Virus record (IMG/VR): IMGVR_UViG_3300029812_000326
Span: 44,871 to 108,870 of that record
Direction: 5' to 3' (one strand)
DNA: 64,000 bases
Source: a virus
The notes beneath the pieces were generated by a model. It was given only the letters and a program-made list of their open reading frames with translations, did no database searches and had not been told where the DNA came from. A program made the position numbers and the translations under genes. This document shows positions 28,000 through 38,010 of this stretch, piece by piece. Each line of letters begins with the position of its first letter. The stretch's first letter is position 1.

Positions 28000-29313
28000 A
28001 TGGCATTAACTGAATTATACATAAATAAAATTTTTGACGTAGAAACTGACCAAGCTAATGTGGAAAGTTTTGCGGAAATAGAACGAATAATTTTGCTTGA
28101 TCAAGAAGTTCCCGCAATTGAACGAGCTAAAAATGAAATTGCACATAAAATTGGAACTAAGAAAACAACTGCAATGTTTCATCAACCATTTTCATCTAAA
28201 ACAGATTTGAAAAATAATAAATTAACAGCTCAATATATTATTTCTTTAAAACAAGCAAAACCTGTGAATCAAATAACACTTACAAGTCATAATTTTGGAG
28301 AAAATTGTTATTTGAAAGTGAATGAATTAAAAATTTTTGATGGCACATTAAAGGAAATTCCAACATTTAAGCGGGGAGCCGCAATTGTTCAAGAAGTATC
28401 AACAAAGATGGCTGATAATCAATATGCGCGCACCATCCGATGGTTATTTCCTGCAACTAATGTGTCACAAATTATACTTGAATTAGAACAAACAAATTAT
28501 TATCCTGTGCGATATTCATTGGCGTGTTATTGTCCTTATTACCTCGTGGCAGGAAAGATTGATACTTCAGCAAATCCTAGCGAAGCTAAATTAATTGATA
28601 TTTCTTGCAAAGCACTGTTTAATGATATAGTAAAAAGTTTCGGACCAGAAGCATTAACAAATATTGAAGCAGTTAATTCAGCATTAGATTTTTCTGTTGC
28701 TGAATTAGCAAAATATTACGATTTTTATATGAATTATGGACCGGGATTGCCTCCTGGCGCCCTTGGAAAGTTGGCTCCTTTGCCAGAATTTAAATTGAAC
28801 ACGGACGTTGGTCAAAACGGAATTTTCACAGTTCCTCGAGAGGAATCAAATCGATATAGATATGCAATAGGAATAGCTGATATTAGTCTTGGATTGATGA
28901 ACTATGACATCGCGTCCATATTTGTTTCGAAACCTCATAGAATTAAACAATTGAGCGAAATTTCATTGGAAGTCAATGATTTTATACCAATAGAATTTGG
29001 GGTTGGCGAATGGATGAAATATTATATATCATTTGATAATGGTGTGTCATATATAAGAATAAATCCAATAAATTACAATGATATTAAATTTGCAGATAAT
29101 CTTGTAATCCCGAAAACAATATATTGCAATTCAGATATTTCTGATGAATATAAAAATAGAAATCCAAGTGGGATTCATGCTTATTATGATTCCGATTCGA
29201 AAATTGAAAATGTCCGACTCAAAGTTGAACTATTTCGTCCATCCGAACTTGAATATAAAAATTTTACTCCAATACTTTATTCATACACATTAAAAATTAA
29301 ATTAACGAGATAA
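28000..29313 (+). CDS. Tail protein with galactose-binding-like domain
   Basis: I start this 437-residue protein at the ATG at 28000, which has GGTGAA upstream. A GTG at 27976 in the same frame lies inside the previous gene and has no site. After a helical head comes PVNQITLTSHNFGENCYLKVNELKIF, followed by TIRWLFPATNVSQIILELEQTNY. This layout fits discoidin-type (F5/8 C) jelly rolls that often bind sugars. The C-terminal part repeats a similar pattern (IKQLSEISLEVNDFIPIEFG, NVRLKVELFRPSELE). It is related in architecture to the 24352 and 29874 proteins. Confidence 0.7.
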   Translation: MALTELYINKIFDVETDQANVESFAEIERIILLDQEVPAIERAKNEIAHKIGTKKTTAMFHQPFSSKTDLKNNKLTAQYIISLKQAKPVNQITLTSHNFGENCYLKVNELKIFDGTLKEIPTFKRGAAIVQEVSTKMADNQYARTIRWLFPATNVSQIILELEQTNYYPVRYSLACYCPYYLVAGKIDTSANPSEAKLIDISCKALFNDIVKSFGPEALTNIEAVNSALDFSVAELAKYYDFYMNYGPGLPPGALGKLAPLPEFKLNTDVGQNGIFTVPREESNRYRYAIGIADISLGLMNYDIASIFVSKPHRIKQLSEISLEVNDFIPIEFGVGEWMKYYISFDNGVSYIRINPINYNDIKFADNLVIPKTIYCNSDISDEYKNRNPSGIHAYYDSDSKIENVRLKVELFRPSELEYKNFTPILYSYTLKIKLTR

Positions 29314-29877
29314 ATGAATAAAAAATGGTCCAAAAAATATGATCGTTGTCAAAAATGTGGAACCACGGGAAGTCCGCATGCCGGGCATGGATTATGTAGA
29401 AAATGCCATGAAATATGGTATTATAATAATCCAAAAGGAAATAAAATTAAACAAAAAGTTGCAAAAAAATATCATAGTTCAGAAAAAGGCAAACTTGTAT
29501 TTCGAAATGCAACTAAAAAATGGAGGTTGTTGCATCAAGAAGAAATAAGAATTTATTCTAAAGAATATAATCAACGCCCAGAAATAAAGAAGAATAACAT
29601 AATAAAAACAAATATTCGTCGGGCGCGGAAAAAATCCGTAGATTTTTGGTCTGAAGAAATGTCTGAACGATGGGAATGGATAATAGATGCAACAGAGGGA
29701 TATTGTCCATGTTGTGGAGAACCATTTGATAATGGAAAACATAAACTTACAATGGATCATATAATTCCATTAACTCCAAAATCAGGAGATCCACAAGGAA
29801 TTCATCATATTGATAATGTTCAAGTATTATGTAAAAGTTGTAATAGTTCAAAACATAATAGGTTGGAACCGAAATGA
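29314..29877 (+). CDS. HNH homing endonuclease (KKWSxKY family)
   Basis: The 187-residue enzyme has the family's three parts: N-terminal knuckle KKWSKKYDRCQKCG with HAGHGLCRKCHE (four cysteines), a basic linker, and the nuclease GYCPCCGEPFDNGKHKLTMDHIIPL followed by GIHHIDNVQVLCKSCNSSKH. The catalytic DH pair and all zinc ligands are intact, so it is likely active. It lies directly between two tail genes, starting right after one stop and overlapping the next start by four bases. The insertion leaves both neighbours complete. Confidence 0.9.
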   Translation: MNKKWSKKYDRCQKCGTTGSPHAGHGLCRKCHEIWYYNNPKGNKIKQKVAKKYHSSEKGKLVFRNATKKWRLLHQEEIRIYSKEYNQRPEIKKNNIIKTNIRRARKKSVDFWSEEMSERWEWIIDATEGYCPCCGEPFDNGKHKLTMDHIIPLTPKSGDPQGIHHIDNVQVLCKSCNSSKHNRLEPK

Positions 29878-32408
29878 GTATAAGCAAAGAACAAATCTTA
29901 GCATTTACGAATGCAACTATAAAATATTTTATTTTTGACAAGGGTGTAATGCCCAGTCCATGGAAAATATTTAGTTATCTTGATAATTATTTAAAAGAAA
30001 ATGATATCATATTGGGTTTTCCAATTTTCAAAGCCTATCATCAGCCAGAAAATGGGCAATCGAATTTGAAAGAATATAATAGAAATATTAAAGATTTAAC
30101 TTTTGATTTGACAATATTTTATAATGAGCTTATAAATCAAGGCGCAAGGATTCTAGATTTTTTCAGCTCATCAGAAATACAATATAGATCATTATTACAA
30201 AATTTGAAAAAATTAGTATTTGATTTTGAAAATTTGTTAAATTACGAATCGGCTAATTATGTTGTAGGAGACAATTTTTCTGATTATTCTAAAGTTGATT
30301 TGCGTAATACTACCGCAAAAATTGATACGGCGGCGGGAAAAATTGTTATTGGTGATGGACAGTCAAACAAATTAGATTTGTCATTTTATCAGGATATATC
30401 TGAACCACCAAATTTGGAAATTTTAGTGCCTTATATTTCGAGAACTAAATTACCAGAAAATGCATTTTCAAATATTTTGATATCTACGAATAACATTTGG
30501 ACTGAAATATTGTTAACGGAAAGTCCTAAAGGCTGCTCATTGCGATTTGAATTGCCGCTGACAAAGACGGGGAAAAATGTTGAAATAAATCGAATTTATA
30601 TTAGTTTGATGTCTCCCAAAATAACCAACGTAAACGTTGAATATTTACGAGATGGGAATTGGAAACAAATTTTTGATGAAAATATTGATGATATAGATGT
30701 TATATCATTCCGACCAATAATGACAAATAAGTTGCGCTTTATTTTGTCAAAAATTGAACCGGATTCGAATTATGGGAGCAAATATTTTTATCATTTCGGA
30801 ATTAAACAAATTGAACTTTATAAATTCAATGCCGGACAAATGGCTCAATTTAGGTCAAAGCCATTAAATATAGATGCTAACGAACAAGAGGATATAGGAA
30901 TAGGAGAAATAACGTTAGAAGCCGATGAAAATATTCCAGAAGATACCTCAATCGAATATTATATTGCAGAAAATCCTTATTTAACGGGATCATTTGTTCT
31001 TGATTCAGATCATGATGTTATTGTTGATGATCAATATGGAGAAGATTCAGTATTTATTGTCGGCAACACTGGCTTTACTCGTTGGTGGGAAATTGCTGAT
31101 TCTGGAATTTCTATTTTATCGGGAGAATTACCTAGCGGGGAATTTAGATGGATACAAATTGAACCTATAAATCGTTCAGGAGCAACGAAAACAGCAATTA
31201 ATTTTGATTATTTAACAGAAGCAAATAATAATGAATTCTCCGATGGTTATATATTGAAAATTGATAATTTTGCAGAAACTTTCAGTATTGGGGATCTTAA
31301 ATTATATAAAATTTATGAATGGTTTGATCCCATTGATGCGGGAAAGCAAGTTGTCCCATTGAAAATAAAAGTATATGCGGGAAAAAATTGTTGGCTATTC
31401 GAAGAAAAATTTTATGAACATACACAATATTTTGAAACAAATGGAATTTTGGAAGATGGGGAATGTGTAATGAATGGCTCATATAAAAAACGCATTCTTC
31501 ATAATTCAATAATATCTGTAAGATCCGCGGGTTCACTGGAAAAATATGAACCAATTGAAGATTATGTTGTCATATACGGCACACCAGAATTTGGCGCAAC
31601 AATTAGATCCAATGTTGGTAATATGATAGCGGAAGCAGATGAAACTCTACCAATAACATATATTTATGGTGTTAATTTCTTAACTTCGAGATATATATAC
31701 AAATGCTATATTAATTTGCCAAAAAATGTTTATGAAAATGTGCAAGAATCGAATGCGGAAATCCCTAAAATTAAATTTATTTGGTGGAATACTGATATTG
31801 GAAAAATTAAAACAATTTCAATAACAAATTTCGATGATGATATGGTTGAATTAAGTAAGCATGTTGAATATGAATATGAACATAATATGAGTCGAACAAT
31901 TCAACTTATTGATATAGGAAGAGGATTTGGAACATTTGAGATAGAAATTGAATTCGATATTCCCGAAGATATACTTAACGCTGAAAGTGATATTGCACGT
32001 AAAATATTAGATGAATTTAATCCGATTTCGCGTGTAATATTGCCCCAATATCTTGAACCAAGTGCGTGGAATGAGCCCTTATATCAAATTGGTAGTGATA
32101 CCTTAAAATATATGACACATAAATATGATCATACGAAGTTTGCACTTTATCAGGAATCAAATGGAAGATACGTATTACTCACAAATAATATGGGACAATT
32201 TTTAGGCAGCACGAGATTGGTTTTTAAAAATGAAATTTTGGATTCGCAGACTGGATTCTTAGGTATAGACCCTTCAGAATTTTTTGATATTTCATTTAAA
32301 GTAGTAAATAAAATATGTGATTCACTATTATTTAGAGCAGTTTTAAAAAGTCAAATTGATACAACACCTGAAATTCGTTCATATAAATTGATAATCAAAA
32401 ATGAATAA
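29874..32408 (+). CDS. Large tail protein, paralogue of the 24352 product
   Basis: The 844-residue product has a helical head (ITAs about residues 1-125: SNLKEYNRNIKDLTFDLTIF, LQNLKKLVFDFENLLNYES). Then comes NFSDYSKVDLRNTTAKIDTA, a pattern common before discoidin-like domains in phage tail proteins. The next region, VEINRIYISLMSPKITNVNV with LRFILSKIEP, fits a galactose-binding fold. Several further beta domains follow. Likely a peripheral baseplate or adhesion protein; exact role unknown. Confidence 0.75.
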   Translation: MSISKEQILAFTNATIKYFIFDKGVMPSPWKIFSYLDNYLKENDIILGFPIFKAYHQPENGQSNLKEYNRNIKDLTFDLTIFYNELINQGARILDFFSSSEIQYRSLLQNLKKLVFDFENLLNYESANYVVGDNFSDYSKVDLRNTTAKIDTAAGKIVIGDGQSNKLDLSFYQDISEPPNLEILVPYISRTKLPENAFSNILISTNNIWTEILLTESPKGCSLRFELPLTKTGKNVEINRIYISLMSPKITNVNVEYLRDGNWKQIFDENIDDIDVISFRPIMTNKLRFILSKIEPDSNYGSKYFYHFGIKQIELYKFNAGQMAQFRSKPLNIDANEQEDIGIGEITLEADENIPEDTSIEYYIAENPYLTGSFVLDSDHDVIVDDQYGEDSVFIVGNTGFTRWWEIADSGISILSGELPSGEFRWIQIEPINRSGATKTAINFDYLTEANNNEFSDGYILKIDNFAETFSIGDLKLYKIYEWFDPIDAGKQVVPLKIKVYAGKNCWLFEEKFYEHTQYFETNGILEDGECVMNGSYKKRILHNSIISVRSAGSLEKYEPIEDYVVIYGTPEFGATIRSNVGNMIAEADETLPITYIYGVNFLTSRYIYKCYINLPKNVYENVQESNAEIPKIKFIWWNTDIGKIKTISITNFDDDMVELSKHVEYEYEHNMSRTIQLIDIGRGFGTFEIEIEFDIPEDILNAESDIARKILDEFNPISRVILPQYLEPSAWNEPLYQIGSDTLKYMTHKYDHTKFALYQESNGRYVLLTNNMGQFLGSTRLVFKNEILDSQTGFLGIDPSEFFDISFKVVNKICDSLLFRAVLKSQIDTTPEIRSYKLIIKNE

Positions 32409-32411
32409 ATT

Positions 32412-32687
32412 ATGATCAACAAATTTCGATATAGCAGAAGAATTTTTCGTTCGAATTATCCACTGTCTTCAAGAACGTGGGGAGCAATATTAGAAGAAAT
32501 ACAATCAATTTTTTGTCAATATTTCGGAAATACGATAAATAAAGAAAAAATTGCAACTGGAATTGTTGGCGAATTAATTGATGAATTATCAACGTTCTAT
32601 ACTGAGACATGGGGGAATTCTGACGAAACAAATGCGAATTTTATGAATTTATTGACAAATATAAAACATTCATTGTCGAAGAAATAA
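32412..32687 (+). CDS. Small helical structural protein
   Basis: The 91-residue product is largely helical (SRTWGAILEEIQSIFCQYFG, ATGIVGELIDELSTFYTETWG). It resembles in character the helical head of the next gene's product and may be an adaptor. It starts three bases after the previous stop (TAA-ATT-ATG) without a Shine-Dalgarno site. No family was recognised. Confidence 0.65.
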   Translation: MINKFRYSRRIFRSNYPLSSRTWGAILEEIQSIFCQYFGNTINKEKIATGIVGELIDELSTFYTETWGNSDETNANFMNLLTNIKHSLSKK

Positions 32688-32703
32688 ACGTTGGAGGTGA
32701 GAA

Positions 32704-33834
32704 ATGAATTTGACCCGGTGGCATCAAGCATTTCGCGGACCATTATCTAGCGAACTGCTAAATCGCGCATTTGAAGAAATTTATGAGGAATTAGGCAAAG
32801 CAATCGAATATGTACAGCATCTATCGGAAAATAAGCAAACATTAACTGATGCCCTATCATATCAATTGAATGCAATTGCTGGGATTTACGGAGCAGAAAA
32901 TACAGCTGTAGGCAATATGAATACTACTCGAGGAATTCTGCATAGGAATATGTACATTGATACAGGAATAACTAATGCCGCGGGCACGGTTCAAGCTACG
33001 ATAAATGCGATGTATGGCATTGCGCATTTGCCGATTGGTCGCAAATTATCGATGGTTCCACAAGAAAAAAATGTTTATGGGGAAAGCGTTGCTGATTCCC
33101 TAATTAAAATTTATTTGGATGATGATTTGCAACCATCGGATGCAAATATCTACGAAATGTTACATAGAAAAGTGAACGCAATATGGTTTGGAAAAAATGT
33201 TGGCGCTGCGCTTAAAGTTATAAGAATAAATTTTCCGAAAGCGCCTAATACTAAATTGAATTATATTGAATTTCAACCGGCGCCGATACTCAATGAAACT
33301 ATTGATAATATTCAAATAAGAAATTATAATAATTTATATCAATCGCCATATGACGGATGTCCCGCGGTAAATAATAATACTATGCTGTGTTTCGAAAATA
33401 ATTCATTTAATGATTCTATTCAATTTGAATTGATGCCATGGAATATCGATGGTGGAATTTGTGGGATGAAATATTTTGATTGTGGTTATGCAGATTATAT
33501 TGGGGCGGCCAATATTAGATTTATTATGTCAACTGCGGCACCTGGAACGATTAATACAATTACTCATATTTTTCATGAACCAAACAATTTGAATTTTGTC
33601 CATCCTGGACCCAATTATTTAGGATTTTTAGATAATCCACCTGTAAAAATTAGTCTTCGGAAAAATAGCCATGCGGGAACTTTATTATGGGATAACGTTA
33701 ATTATGCTTATCCGCAAGATAGCGGCATTCCCATAACTGCGGGGGGAATTACAGATATTTATATCGAAATTGAATTTATAAAGATGAATGACAGTACACC
33801 GATCTTCCAAAATATTACAATTTATTATGATTAA
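32704..33834 (+). CDS. Tail protein, possible fibre-attachment subunit
   Basis: The 376-residue product has a clear GGAGGTGA site before its ATG. A helical head (NRAFEEIYEELGKAIEYVQH, QTLTDALSYQLNAIAGIYGA) is followed by beta-rich sequence ending in DIYIEIEFIKMNDSTPIFQNITIYYD. That last pattern (target sequence ending in ITIYYD) is shared in style with other tail proteins here. It opens the group of spike genes that follow, so an attachment role is plausible. No named family. Confidence 0.75.
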   Translation: MNLTRWHQAFRGPLSSELLNRAFEEIYEELGKAIEYVQHLSENKQTLTDALSYQLNAIAGIYGAENTAVGNMNTTRGILHRNMYIDTGITNAAGTVQATINAMYGIAHLPIGRKLSMVPQEKNVYGESVADSLIKIYLDDDLQPSDANIYEMLHRKVNAIWFGKNVGAALKVIRINFPKAPNTKLNYIEFQPAPILNETIDNIQIRNYNNLYQSPYDGCPAVNNNTMLCFENNSFNDSIQFELMPWNIDGGICGMKYFDCGYADYIGAANIRFIMSTAAPGTINTITHIFHEPNNLNFVHPGPNYLGFLDNPPVKISLRKNSHAGTLLWDNVNYAYPQDSGIPITAGGITDIYIEIEFIKMNDSTPIFQNITIYYD

Positions 33835-33849
33835 GAGGTTATAAATAAA

Positions 33850-34812
33850 ATGGGACAAATATTTGCCGATACTGATAAATTTACTGCTGGCGAAATACCT
33901 AAAGTTACTAAATTCCAGCGCATTGTTAATTATTTGAATCGTCATATAATGCATCGGAAAAATAAAATAAAAAGTCCGGGCAATTATGAACATTGGTCAG
34001 AATGTCTTAAATATGATGATGGCAATAGTGGCATATCTGTTTATGACAAATTAAAACAGCAACTTAATCCAAATGTTGATGATAGAAAATGTGCAACAGT
34101 ATGTTTATCAAGGAATCCTGATATTAATGCAAGCTCAATATTATATAGGACTTCTTATAATTTTACGTGCAATGGGTCCCGAGATGAGGAAGAATTCCAA
34201 AAAGCATGGACGCTAATTAGCCAACGGGGACTAGGAAAAATATTTTTTAGAAAAGGCATATATGAATTTGAAAAGACTTCTTATTTGCAATTTCCCGCGC
34301 ATGAACAAGAAAATAAGCCATTTTGTATAGTAATTGAAGGAGAACAGGGTGCACAATTGCATCATAAAATTCCATTTACAGCAGAAGATAATGCCATGTT
34401 TGTTCTTCAAACGGAAAATGGATATGTATATCAACCAACATTAATATTTAAAAATTTAGTATTTTTAGGCGGATTAAATACTTCGAGATTTATGAAACTA
34501 AATGAAAATGCAACTTTGCCTTACACTATTATATTTGATCGTTGTGCATTTTGGATTCGAGATGAATCAATGGAACGGGATTGGTCATCATTAGATTTAT
34601 CTGGAAATAATAAAATTGGACATATTTATTTTAATGAATGTTATTTTCGCAGAATATATTTATCTAAAACTTATCCATCTGGATTTGTGGGACATTTGGG
34701 ACATATAATTAAAGCTGATAAGTTGGCATTGATTAAAACTGAAAATTGCATATTTGAAGATCGAGGAAATCGGCACGATTGGGATAAATTCAAATATGTG
34801 CATCCGGTATAA
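33850..34812 (+). CDS. Beta-helix spike protein of the NYEHW family, N-terminal part
   Basis: The 320-residue product begins with a helical head (FQRIVNYLNRHIMHRKNKI) and SPGNYEHWSECLKYDD. The same NYEHW or QYEHW signature follows a similar head in the products of 35418 and 36654. After it come strand-turn repeats with stacked Asn/Cys positions (IIFDRCAFWI, IYFNECYFRRIYL, IKTENCIFED), typical of a right-handed beta-helix. The frame ends in TAA, and the next gene resumes three bases later in the same frame with further beta-helix sequence. The two may be halves of one spike of about 520 residues. Confidence 0.75.
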   Translation: MGQIFADTDKFTAGEIPKVTKFQRIVNYLNRHIMHRKNKIKSPGNYEHWSECLKYDDGNSGISVYDKLKQQLNPNVDDRKCATVCLSRNPDINASSILYRTSYNFTCNGSRDEEEFQKAWTLISQRGLGKIFFRKGIYEFEKTSYLQFPAHEQENKPFCIVIEGEQGAQLHHKIPFTAEDNAMFVLQTENGYVYQPTLIFKNLVFLGGLNTSRFMKLNENATLPYTIIFDRCAFWIRDESMERDWSSLDLSGNNKIGHIYFNECYFRRIYLSKTYPSGFVGHLGHIIKADKLALIKTENCIFEDRGNRHDWDKFKYVHPV

Positions 34813-34815
34813 AAT

Positions 34816-35418
34816 ATGATAGCAAAATGTATTTGTGAAGACGGAAGAATAATTGTATGTCCATTTGGTTATTTTCCGGGTAGCATAATACCAAATGAAG
34901 TTTGTGATTTTTGGGAAGGACACGATCCTGATGATCCAGTCGGAGGAGATCCTGGAGATCAAGATTTAAGTTTGCCCGCAATTCATATTACAGATTGTGG
35001 TCAAACATCAATAAAATTTTGTGATTTCCAAGGACAAAATTGTATTATAGCAGTTAAATCAACTTCTGCACAACCCCAAAATCTTATATTTCATGGAAAT
35101 AAAATTTTATTATTTGGATATAATATGTTGGATTCAGTTTATTTTAATTCGATATTTTATACGTATAATGTAAAAGGTTCATTGACCGATAATATATTTA
35201 TTGGATTGTTGACGGAAACTCCAGGTGGTGGAATTATTTATGCAACAAGATTTGCTGGAACGTTTAAACCAGAGCCGCTATTTAATATATTGACATTCCC
35301 GCAAGTGGGTGCCCAAAATTATAGTCAAACCCCCGCATATTGGTTTTGGGGATGCGATCCTCGGGGTGCTAATCTTTGGTTTGGAAGGCATTTTGCAAAT
35401 ATCTATGAGGTGGAATAA
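34816..35418 (+). CDS. Beta-helix spike protein, probable continuation of the preceding gene
   Basis: The 200-residue product starts with MIAKCICEDGRIIVCPFG, passes a Pro/Asp/Gly-rich loop (DDPVGGDPGDQD) and then resumes beta-helix coils (IHITDCGQTSIKFCDFQG, NLIFHGNKILLFG, LTDNIFIG). It lacks the NYEHW head of its relatives. No Shine-Dalgarno site precedes its ATG, and it is in frame with the previous gene, parted only by TAA-AAT. It is either a nonsense-split C-terminal half or a coupled partner subunit. Confidence 0.7.
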   Translation: MIAKCICEDGRIIVCPFGYFPGSIIPNEVCDFWEGHDPDDPVGGDPGDQDLSLPAIHITDCGQTSIKFCDFQGQNCIIAVKSTSAQPQNLIFHGNKILLFGYNMLDSVYFNSIFYTYNVKGSLTDNIFIGLLTETPGGGIIYATRFAGTFKPEPLFNILTFPQVGAQNYSQTPAYWFWGCDPRGANLWFGRHFANIYEVE

Positions 35419-36644
35419 TGAAATTTGAAACCCAATTGTGGAAACGTTGGGAATTTCCTTCATATGAAAAATTAAATTCCTTGATAGAAGGCATAAATAA
35501 ACATATTAAACACAGAAAAACGCTGACTGGAATTTTCGAATATACCGATCCTGATGGCAATTATGAACATTGGGCATCAGTGGTTCGTTGTCTTGCATTT
35601 CCTGATGTTCAATGGGCATTAGATAATGAGCCTTCAGGAACATTTGATACTTATAATTCGGCAATTATAGTTGCTCCTGAATCTAGAAGAGCATATGTAT
35701 CCGCTGATTATTATGTTGATAATCCGTCTGCAGATTTGCCGGCAATTCTGGATGCAGCGGCCGGAGCAACTGTATTTTTCCTTGCTGGTGATTATCTTTT
35801 TACAACGGATTTTACGATAAATAATCCGGCGACTCTAATTGGTGAATCTTCTGCTACTACGAGGTTCATATTTTCAAATGGAATGCGATTACTATATTCT
35901 GGCAATGCGGATTCTGCTGCAGCACCAGTAAGATTTAAAAATTTATTATTTCAAGGTAGCTATGAGGAATTCATTGCAGGGATTGGTATGACATTTGATA
36001 AATGTATTTTTTATTATCAAAGTGCTTCGCATGAGATTGCGGCTGTTACGGGTTTAATAGAAACATCCGCTGGAGATTATCCAGGAGAATTACGAATTGA
36101 TAATTGTCAATTTATAATTCATGGACCAGGAATGGCATTTGGTTCTAGCGATGCTATAATTTATGAAAATCTTATTGCAATAAAGCATGATTATGGCAAA
36201 TTATATGTTGTAGATTCTGTAATTGACTATTATTTTGGTCCATCAGTATATTTTCAATATGGAATTTATGCTACAAAATATTTGAAAATTTCTAATTCAA
36301 GAATTGTAACATATGATGAGACTATATTTTTTGATGGTGCAACCGAAAATTTAATAATTAAAAATTGCGAATTAGGCAGAAAGCGATTTGAAGATTCGTC
36401 AGGAGTTGTTCTTATTAGCGATGCTATCCATACTTGTGTAACTCGGACTAAAATACAATATACTACTGGTCCTGCATCAGCAACAAAATTTGCAATTTAT
36501 CAATTGGGCACATTTAATGGATTTATTGGTATGAATGTATTTAATACCAATATTGATGTCAATGGTAATACGATTTCTAATTATAATGGATTTAATTCCA
36601 TTGTAGAAAAAGATTTGGTATTTAACTTTTTACAGTATCCATAA
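35418..36644 (+). CDS. Beta-helix spike protein of the NYEHW family
   Basis: The 408-residue product has a GAGGTGGA site just upstream of an ATG that overlaps the previous stop (TAATG). Its head (SYEKLNSLIEGINKHIKHRK) and GNYEHWASVVRCLAF match the 33850 and 36654 products. The body is a beta-helix: ILDAAAGATVFFLAGDYLFT is the usual first coil of pectate-lyase-like spikes, followed by ATLIGESSATTRF, IKNCELGRKRF and further coils. Such proteins form trimers that bind or degrade surface glycans. Confidence 0.8.
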   Translation: MKFETQLWKRWEFPSYEKLNSLIEGINKHIKHRKTLTGIFEYTDPDGNYEHWASVVRCLAFPDVQWALDNEPSGTFDTYNSAIIVAPESRRAYVSADYYVDNPSADLPAILDAAAGATVFFLAGDYLFTTDFTINNPATLIGESSATTRFIFSNGMRLLYSGNADSAAAPVRFKNLLFQGSYEEFIAGIGMTFDKCIFYYQSASHEIAAVTGLIETSAGDYPGELRIDNCQFIIHGPGMAFGSSDAIIYENLIAIKHDYGKLYVVDSVIDYYFGPSVYFQYGIYATKYLKISNSRIVTYDETIFFDGATENLIIKNCELGRKRFEDSSGVVLISDAIHTCVTRTKIQYTTGPASATKFAIYQLGTFNGFIGMNVFNTNIDVNGNTISNYNGFNSIVEKDLVFNFLQYP

Positions 36645-36653
36645 GGAGTATTT

Positions 36654-37979
36654 GTGGGTGAATTATTTCTTAAATTTGGACGTTTTAAAAAGCTTGCTGC
36701 GAAAATCCTTAATAAATTGACGCACAAGTTGAACGACCATACTAATGCGTGTGGACACATCCCATCATATCCCGGCGATCAATATGAGCATTGGGCTTCT
36801 GCATTTAAATTTGATGATATTTCATTAGAAGAAGCACTTAATAATAGAGAAACAAGTGCCATATTAGATTCTAAATGCGGATCTCTCATAATAGCACAAT
36901 CTGCTGATCGGGCAGATCAAGGATTTGTGGCTGATGTTGATCATTTCCAAGATACTTTACATTCTGCTATTGATGCTGTCCATGATTTTGACGGAGCATC
37001 TATTCTTGTTTTAAGTGGAACATATTATTTTGATGATTCATTTAGATGCCATGCAGATGTTGAAATTATTGGGGAATCAAAAGATTGTGTAAAATTTGTT
37101 ACTAATTTTTCCGATAATGAAATTCTCCATCTTTCAAAAGGAACATTTAGAAATATAACATTTATTTCTGAAACAGGTAAATATTTTATTGGTGGAGTAG
37201 TAAGCGTTGGGGCATCTGATTATTATTATACTGAAAGTAGTTATCCGGTAGATTTGATATTTGATAATTGTAATTTTGAATTTAGATCTGATGATCTTAG
37301 TTCTACGTTGCAATTTGATTTTAATCGCTCTGTTCCATATACATATTGTCGCGTAGTTTTTAATGAATGTGATTTTATAAATTATAGAACTGCTTCTCCA
37401 CCTGTTTTGCGGGCCGTGATATGTGTTCAATTGCTGCATTGTTTAAATGCACCGCCCAAATTTATATTTAACAAGTGCAATTTTTATTACGGCGATGAAG
37501 CAACTGCCAATTATGAACGTTGGTTATATATGTATTCAGAATTTCGTCCCTCAACCGGGCATGGGGAAAATACTTCGGAAGAGCAAGTTACTAAAGCAAC
37601 ATTTTATCGATGTAATATCTATAATAGTCCTTCTGCTGCTGTAATAAACTATCATAATCCAATTTGTGGTAGCAATTTTGGTTTGGAAATGTATCATTGT
37701 AATCTTGAAACTAAAACTCCCCATGCCATATATGCAACGCTTGGTGGGTTAATATTCATGCGATTATTTTTCAATAATTTTACCACTACAGGATTATGTT
37801 TCTATCAATATGATAATGAAAATTATGACTATAATTTGAATACTTTAGCATTTATATATAATATAACAGATCAATTGTTTCCAACCACCATCAATAATAA
37901 TTTGATACTTTACTGGAATACAAATATTGTGAGAACTGGTAATACAAATCCTTTGTATCAAGGAGATGTGGTATTCTGA
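36654..37979 (+). CDS. Beta-helix spike protein of the NYEHW family
   Basis: The GTG start follows AAGGAG by five bases. The 441-residue product has the family head (LAAKILNKLTHKLNDHTN), then DQYEHWASAFKFDD. Beta-helix coils begin with ILVLSGTYYFDDSFRCHADVEIIG and include LIFDNCNFEFRS, VVFNECDFINY, FIFNKCNFYYGD and FYRCNIYNSP, each with a Cys or Asn at the same place in the turn. It is the third tandem copy of this architecture. Different C-terminal halves suggest different receptors. Confidence 0.8.
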   Translation: MGELFLKFGRFKKLAAKILNKLTHKLNDHTNACGHIPSYPGDQYEHWASAFKFDDISLEEALNNRETSAILDSKCGSLIIAQSADRADQGFVADVDHFQDTLHSAIDAVHDFDGASILVLSGTYYFDDSFRCHADVEIIGESKDCVKFVTNFSDNEILHLSKGTFRNITFISETGKYFIGGVVSVGASDYYYTESSYPVDLIFDNCNFEFRSDDLSSTLQFDFNRSVPYTYCRVVFNECDFINYRTASPPVLRAVICVQLLHCLNAPPKFIFNKCNFYYGDEATANYERWLYMYSEFRPSTGHGENTSEEQVTKATFYRCNIYNSPSAAVINYHNPICGSNFGLEMYHCNLETKTPHAIYATLGGLIFMRLFFNNFTTTGLCFYQYDNENYDYNLNTLAFIYNITDQLFPTTINNNLILYWNTNIVRTGNTNPLYQGDVVF

Positions 37980-38010
37980 TAAATAAGTGGTTTCAAAATA
38001 AGGAGTTAAT

